Origin: Gammaproteobacteria bacterium
Lineage (GTDB): Bacteria > Pseudomonadota > Gammaproteobacteria > Steroidobacterales > Steroidobacteraceae
Assembly: GCA_030040525.1 (NCBI GenBank)
Contig: JASHTN010000023.1
Coordinates: forward strand, 1-9,098
Direction of reading: 5' to 3'
Length of the DNA: 9,098 nt
Within the stretch, counting starts at the first letter, position 1, and each line of letters opens with the position of its first letter. This document shows, one piece after another, positions 5,370-9,098 of the stretch. The translations under genes and the position numbers were made by a program. The notes beneath the pieces were generated by a model. That model searched no databases and was not told the DNA's origin. It saw only the letters and a program-made list of their open reading frames with translations.

Positions 5370-7139
5370 ATGCACTGGCGGCCGCCGCCTCAACGGAGCC
5401 CGGGACTTCGTGCCGCGCGGCGGGCAGCGGCCGGGCTGTGGCTCGTTCTGCTGCTCCCCGCGCTCGCACCGGCTGCGCAGGATGCGGCGCCCCCGGTGGC
5501 CACGGGCGCGGACACCAGCGCAGGCGGCGCCGCGGCGCAGGGCCCGCCGGGCACAGAGTTGCCCAGCGGTGTGCCGCCGCTGCAGACCCCGGGCCTGCCC
5601 ACGGACGCGGAGCTCGAGAAGGCGCATGCCGTAGTGGGCAAGATCCTCATCGACAACCAGAACATCTTCGATCTGAGCAACCCCAAGGACGATCAGCCGC
5701 TGTTTCGCCTGGCGGACCGCCTGCACGTGAAGACCAAGCCGAGCACGATCCGGGCGCAGCTGCTCTTCAAGACCGGCGACCGCTACGACCGGCGCGTGCT
5801 GGATGAGAGCGAGCGCATCCTGCGCGCCGAGAGCTATTTCTACGACGCCTGGATTCGTGCCATCGCCTATCACGACGGTAAGGTCGACATCCGCGTCACC
5901 ACCAAGGATGTCTGGACGCTCAATCCCGGCTTCAACTACAGCCGCGCCGGCGGCACCAACACCACCGGCGAGCAGCTCGAGGAGATCAACACCGCGGGCA
6001 CCGGCACCGACCTGCGGATCCTGCACGAGGCCAACATCGACCGCACAGAGTTGCTGTTCGAGGCGAGCAACCAGCATGCCTTCGACACCTGGACGCAGGT
6101 CGCTCTGACCTACGGCGACCTGAGCGACGGGCACCTGCACGACTATCTCATCAACTACCCGTTCTACGCTCTCGACAGCCGCTGGGCCGCCGGCACCAAC
6201 GGCAACGACGATCTCGAGACCGACTCGCTCTACGACCGCGGCAACATCATCGACCAGTTCAGCGACCAGCATGACTACCTGCAGGTCTATGGAGGCTGGT
6301 CGCCGGGGTTGCAGAACGGCTGGGTGCAGCGCTGGCAGACGGGAGTCACCTATATCGAGGACCGCTTCGCGCCGGTGTCGACCTGGACGGGCATCACGAC
6401 ACTGCCGGAGAACCGCGAGTTCGTCTATCCCTGGATCCAGTACACCCTGATCCAGGACGACTACCTCAGGCTCTACAACCACGATCAGATTCTGCGCACC
6501 GAGGACTTCTACCTCGGCACGACCGCGACGGTTCAGGTCGGCTATGCGCCGGAGGCCTTCGGCTCGACGCGGGATGCGCTCGTGTTCCAGAGCGCCTGGG
6601 GCAAAGGCTTCCGCAACGGCGGCAGCACGCTGCTGCTCTCGGGAGACTTCTCCGGGCGGCTCGAGGGCAGCCAGCTCGACAACGGCCTCGCAGACGTCTA
6701 TGCGCGGTACTACGTCATCCAGAGCAAGAACTGGCTCTTCTTCAGCAGCTTCGTCGGCTCGAAGGGCTGGCGGCTCGATCTCGACAACCAGCTGCTGCTC
6801 GGAGGGGATAACGGCCTGCGGGGCTACCCGCTGCGCTTTCAGGACGGCACCGGGCGGATGCTCTTCAGCGCCGAGCAGCGCTACTTCACCGACTGGTTCC
6901 CGTTCCGGCTCTTCCGAGCGGGCGCTGCGGTGTTCTGCGATATCGGACGAACCTGGGGTCAGCCCGAGCTGGCGCAGCCCTCGCTCGGACTATTGAAGGA
7001 TGCGGGCTTCGGCCTGCGCTTCGGCAATGCGCGCTCAGGTCTCGGCAACGTCATCCACGTCGACCTCGCCTTCCCGCTGAACGCCACCGCAGGAATTCCC
7101 AAGGTGCAGTTCGTCGTGCAGACGGAGCAGACCTTCTAG
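5370..7139 (+). CDS. Omp85/BamA-TamA-like outer-membrane beta-barrel protein
   Basis: A 589-residue Omp85-superfamily protein (bacterial surface antigen D15 type) if begun at the ATG at 5370. That start gives a clean signal peptide: a basic n-region, a core around AAAGLWLVLLLPALAP, and cleavage near APAAQ. An in-frame GTG at 5319 would add 17 residues before it, and neither start has a clear ribosome binding site. Residues about 36-78 are an Ala/Pro/Gly-rich linker. Residues about 88-180 resemble a POTRA domain (LLFKTGDRYDRRVLDESERILR, then KVDIRVTTKDVW). The rest is predicted barrel, with the diagnostic GGDNGLRGYP loop at 478-487 (R484-G485-Y486), VFCDIGRTW at 521-529, and a terminal phenylalanine as in an outer-membrane beta-signal. 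BamA has five POTRAs and TamA three, so this single-POTRA form is neither. It could insert or export an envelope component, but its substrate is unknown. Its stop lies 11 bases from the convergent zinc-ribbon gene. Confidence 0.87.
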   Translation: MHWRPPPQRSPGLRAARRAAAGLWLVLLLPALAPAAQDAAPPVATGADTSAGGAAAQGPPGTELPSGVPPLQTPGLPTDAELEKAHAVVGKILIDNQNIFDLSNPKDDQPLFRLADRLHVKTKPSTIRAQLLFKTGDRYDRRVLDESERILRAESYFYDAWIRAIAYHDGKVDIRVTTKDVWTLNPGFNYSRAGGTNTTGEQLEEINTAGTGTDLRILHEANIDRTELLFEASNQHAFDTWTQVALTYGDLSDGHLHDYLINYPFYALDSRWAAGTNGNDDLETDSLYDRGNIIDQFSDQHDYLQVYGGWSPGLQNGWVQRWQTGVTYIEDRFAPVSTWTGITTLPENREFVYPWIQYTLIQDDYLRLYNHDQILRTEDFYLGTTATVQVGYAPEAFGSTRDALVFQSAWGKGFRNGGSTLLLSGDFSGRLEGSQLDNGLADVYARYYVIQSKNWLFFSSFVGSKGWRLDLDNQLLLGGDNGLRGYPLRFQDGTGRMLFSAEQRYFTDWFPFRLFRAGAAVFCDIGRTWGQPELAQPSLGLLKDAGFGLRFGNARSGLGNVIHVDLAFPLNATAGIPKVQFVVQTEQTF

Positions 7140-7150
7140 GGAGCGGCGGC

Positions 7151-7669
7151 TCAGCGCTTCGGTCCGGCGGCAGGCGGCGGCGCGGCGCCGCCGGCGCTCG
7201 CCGGCGTGCCGGGCCTAACTCCCGGACTCGCGGCCGCGGGCCGGGCAGGCGTTCCCGTCGCCGGCTTGGCAGCGCCCGGTGCAGCGGCCCTCGGCGCAGC
7301 GGCCTTTGGCTGCCCGTTCCCAGCCGGGCTCTGTGGTGGCAACACCTCGACCGAGAGCGTGAAGGTGCGCTTCTCGGTGCTCTGCAGTGCCCCGACGCTC
7401 ACCACCTGGCGTGCCACCTCCTCGCCACGGTCGTTGCGCACGGCGATCACCACGAAGTACTCCCACGGATCCTCGAGAGGCGGGTGCTGGATCACCCCCT
7501 CGACGCGCAGCGCGGAGGTCGCCGCCACCTGCCTCTTCGCCGCTTCCTGGTCGAAGCGCAGGTGGTGCAGGCAACCCGGACAGATGCTCAGGCTCTCGAG
7601 AATCGTCGCCTTGCAGTGCGGACAGATGCGCGTCTTGCCCGTGGCGACCGGGCGAGAGGCAACGTTCAT
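7151..7669 (-). CDS. Small zinc-ribbon protein with Ala/Pro-rich tail, coupled to bactofilin
   Basis: A 172-residue protein of unknown function. Residues 16-33 hold two CxxC knuckles (C16, C19, C30, C33; CPHC and CPGC), a compact zinc ribbon. Residues about 50-112 form a compact beta-rich segment (VEGVIQHPPLEDPWEYFVVIAVRN, then EVARQVVSVGAL and RTFTLSVEVLPP), perhaps a small immunoglobulin- or FxLYD-like fold. Residues 113-172 are a disordered Ala/Pro/Gly-rich tail. There is no signal peptide or membrane segment, so a cytoplasmic location is likely. The ATG (7669-7667) overlaps the bactofilin stop as ATGA, with no good independent ribosome binding site, which indicates translational coupling. 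That points to joint function with the bactofilin, perhaps as an adaptor, but this is inference. The coding status is supported by the motif, the overlap and the codon pattern. Confidence 0.8.
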   Translation of the reverse strand: MNVASRPVATGKTRICPHCKATILESLSICPGCLHHLRFDQEAAKRQVAATSALRVEGVIQHPPLEDPWEYFVVIAVRNDRGEEVARQVVSVGALQSTEKRTFTLSVEVLPPQSPAGNGQPKAAAPRAAAPGAAKPATGTPARPAAASPGVRPGTPASAGGAAPPPAAGPKR

Positions 7670-8184
7670 GCGTTGCCGAAGCCCTTGGTCTCGCTCTTCG
7701 CCCGGGCTTCGCCTTCGTAGCCGAACTCGACCTGGCCGCGCATGCGCGAGCCGGCAGCGACCGTGAGCGATCCGGCCTTGACATCGCCGTTGATCACGCC
7801 AGTCTCGAGCAGCTCGACGCGCTTGGCGTTCTCGATGTTACCGAGGAGCTCGCCCCCCACCCGCACCACGTTCGCCTTGACGTGCCCCTCGAGGCGCGCA
7901 CCGGCCTCCAGGCTCACGTTGCCGTCCACGTGCACGTCACCCTTGAAGCGGCCGGCAATGCTCACGTGGCCGCTGCCGACGATCTTGCCCTCGATGGTGA
8001 GATCGGCGGAGATATGCGACTCCCTGGCCTCCCCGCGTTGCGGCGCGGGGCGGCGGCCCAGATCCGGGCTCAGCGGCGCCACGTTCGTCTTCTCGGGCTC
8101 GCGCGGATGCGGCGTGCTGGCGGCCGCCCCCGGTGCATTCGCCGTCGGGGCAGTTCCGGTGTTCGTCTCTTTCCAAAGCGCCAT
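7666..8184 (-). CDS. Bactofilin (DUF583 polymer-forming cytoskeletal protein)
   Basis: A 172-residue bactofilin, within the usual family size. Bactofilins self-assemble without nucleotides into filaments on the cytoplasmic face of the membrane and scaffold cell-wall enzymes, stalks or polar structures. Residues 1-54 are a disordered Ala/Pro-rich N-terminal tail with no membrane helix beyond the short MALWK start. Residues about 56-155 are the beta-helical bactofilin core, with its repeated Gly/Val/hydrophobic pattern (HISADLTIEGKIVGSGHVSIAGRFKGDVHVDGNVSLEAGARLEG), followed by a short acidic/basic tail. The ATG at 8184-8182 has AGGGA 6 bases upstream (8195-8191). The zinc-ribbon gene overlaps its stop by ATGA, and the gene is divergent from the WecB-like gene across 218 bases. 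The usual M23 peptidase partner is not in the window. A weak promoter (TTGTCT then TATGCG at 18 bases, about 60 bases upstream) was considered but not annotated. Confidence 0.93.
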   Translation of the reverse strand: MALWKETNTGTAPTANAPGAAASTPHPREPEKTNVAPLSPDLGRRPAPQRGEARESHISADLTIEGKIVGSGHVSIAGRFKGDVHVDGNVSLEAGARLEGHVKANVVRVGGELLGNIENAKRVELLETGVINGDVKAGSLTVAAGSRMRGQVEFGYEGEARAKSETKGFGNA

Positions 8185-8385
8185 GGGTATTCCCTGTAGG
8201 TGATTGAGTGATGGAAATTACCTGCCGATCCGACGCATAACCAGTGTCTCCCCGCGCAGACAAGCTGCGGTCAAGGTAGAGTTTACGCCCGTCGGACCCC
8301 CACACCCTTTCAAGAGTACTCCGCCGGTTGTGTCGTGAATATGTCGAGGCTCTCAGTTGCATGCGTCCACGCTAAGCTCGAGGGA

Positions 8386-8391
8386 GAGGAG
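8386..8391 (+). promoter_or_regulatory. Ribosome binding site of the WecB-like gene
   Basis: GAGGAG is 11 bases before TTG at 8403. The in-frame TAA at 8373-8375 bars any start further upstream, and the next in-frame ATG (codon 17) would cut into the N-terminal AAARPNFMKVAPLY motif, so the TTG is the best choice. Confidence 0.6.
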
Positions 8392-8402
8392 CCCGCAGCC
8401 CC

Positions 8403-9098
8403 TTGAGCCCCAAGAGCGTCCACCTGATCGCCGCCGCCCGCCCGAACTTCATGAAGGTGGCCCCGCTCTACCACGCCCTGGCCGGCGAGAGCTGGTGCCG
8501 CCCCGCGATCGTCCACACCGGGCAGCATTACGACGCGAACATGTCAGACGCGTTTTTTGCGGATCTGCGCCTGCCGGAACCGACCCACCACCTGGGGGTC
8601 GGCAGCGGTACGCACGCCGAGCAGACCGGTCGCACCATGATGGCCTACGAGGCGCTCTGTGGGCGTGAGCGCCCCGACGCCATTGTCGTGGTCGGCGACG
8701 TCAACGCCACGGCGGCCTGCGCCATGGTCGGGGCAAAGCTGGGTATTACGGTGGTGCATCTCGAGGCGGGCCTGCGCAGCCGCGACCGGCGCATGCCCGA
8801 GGAGATCAACCGGCTGGTCACGGACGCGATCGCCGACCTGCTGTGGACCCCCTCGGCGGATGCCGATGCGAACCTGCTCGCCGAGGGAGTGCCGCGCGAG
8901 AAGATCGAGTGCATCGGCAACATCATGATCGACTCCTTCGAGATGCTGCGTGCACGGATCGCGGCCGCGGACACCCGCCAGCACCTCGGGCTCGCCGCTC
9001 GCCCCTATGCGGTGGTGACGCTGCACCGGCCCTCCAACGTCGACACGGAGTCGAAGCTCCGCGAGCTCGTCGAGTGCCTCGTTGCGGTGTCGCACGAG
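8403..9098 (+). CDS. wecB: UDP-N-acetylglucosamine 2-epimerase, WecB-like (partial, C-terminus off window)
   Basis: 232 codons are present, open to the right edge; whole family members are about 360-390 residues, so the C-terminal third or more is missing. The enzyme converts UDP-GlcNAc to UDP-ManNAc in the cytoplasm for surface polysaccharide synthesis. Family motifs visible in order: AAARPNFMKVAPLY (10-23), TGQHYDANMSDAFF (39-52), VVGDVNAT (96-103; D99), HLEAGLRSRDRRMPEEINRL (119-138; E121 and E134 at the catalytic-glutamate positions), GNIMIDS (172-178) and VVTLHRPSNVD (204-214; H208). Catalytic positions D, E, E and H of the non-hydrolysing epimerases are thus all kept. The GDVN and FMK variants match a proteobacterial side clade often near exopolysaccharide or LPS genes, rather than the enterobacterial WecB. 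The start is TTG. The gene is divergent from the bactofilin. The family call is firm; the exact polysaccharide pathway is unknown. Confidence 0.9.
   Translation, partial: MSPKSVHLIAAARPNFMKVAPLYHALAGESWCRPAIVHTGQHYDANMSDAFFADLRLPEPTHHLGVGSGTHAEQTGRTMMAYEALCGRERPDAIVVVGDVNATAACAMVGAKLGITVVHLEAGLRSRDRRMPEEINRLVTDAIADLLWTPSADADANLLAEGVPREKIECIGNIMIDSFEMLRARIAAADTRQHLGLAARPYAVVTLHRPSNVDTESKLRELVECLVAVSHE

Noticed and set aside
5322..6482. 386-residue minus-strand ORF opposite the Omp85 gene
   Set aside because: It lies antisense to a clearly recognisable gene, consists of Val/Ala/Gly/Leu/Arg runs without domains, and has the long length expected of shadow frames in GC-rich coding DNA.
8204..8385. 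Promoters in the bactofilin-wecB divergent gap
   Set aside because: Several TTGxxx hexamers occur (for example TTGAAA and TTGTCT on the minus strand), but none has a good -10 at 16-18 bases; no element is supportable by eye.
1..9098. CRISPR array, insertion sequence, phage, tRNA or rRNA genes
   Set aside because: No regularly spaced repeats, transposase or phage motifs, terminal inverted repeats, or recognisable structural RNA sequences were seen on either strand.

Overview
The window is GC-rich throughout (roughly two thirds G+C by eye) and densely packed. Its genes point to a Gram-negative proteobacterium: an Omp85-type outer-membrane barrel, a periplasmic molybdate-binding protein, a LysR/azoreductase/pirin cluster and a bactofilin. 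Gene content and style fit a high-GC gammaproteobacterium of the Xanthomonadales, Nevskiales or Steroidobacterales kind, but that placement is inference and no rRNA or tRNA gene is present to test it.

Layout. (1) 1-1379, minus: the N-terminal 459 codons of an exported FecR-like/DUF6600 tryptophan-rich protein that runs off the left edge. (2) 1380-1679: a 300-base gap with no supported gene. (3) 1680-4260: a LysR regulator (minus) divergent from an FMN-dependent NADH azoreductase/quinone reductase and a pirin-family cupin (both plus). The divergent gap is strikingly AT-rich and carries a 16-base LysR-type palindrome plus repeated GTTCC half-sites. A terminator-like hairpin lies between the azoreductase and pirin genes. 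(4) 4322-5161, minus: a molybdate-binding protein (ModA) with no modB or modC beside it. (5) 5370-7139, plus: an Omp85/BamA-like outer-membrane barrel with one recognisable POTRA-like segment. (6) 7151-8184, minus: a bactofilin gene and a small zinc-ribbon gene that overlap at ATGA and so are probably translated together. (7) 8403-9098, plus: the N-terminal 232 codons of a WecB-like UDP-GlcNAc 2-epimerase that runs off the right edge.

How the parts relate. The LysR-azoreductase-pirin block reads as a small redox or aromatic-compound response module. The right half is envelope-oriented: outer-membrane barrel, bactofilin scaffold with a small partner, and nucleotide-sugar epimerase. No mobile element, CRISPR array, RNA gene or phage gene was seen. 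The least described item is the bactofilin/zinc-ribbon pair. The clearest regulatory signals are the LysR operator region, the azoR-pirin intercistronic hairpin, and a perfect palindrome in front of modA.
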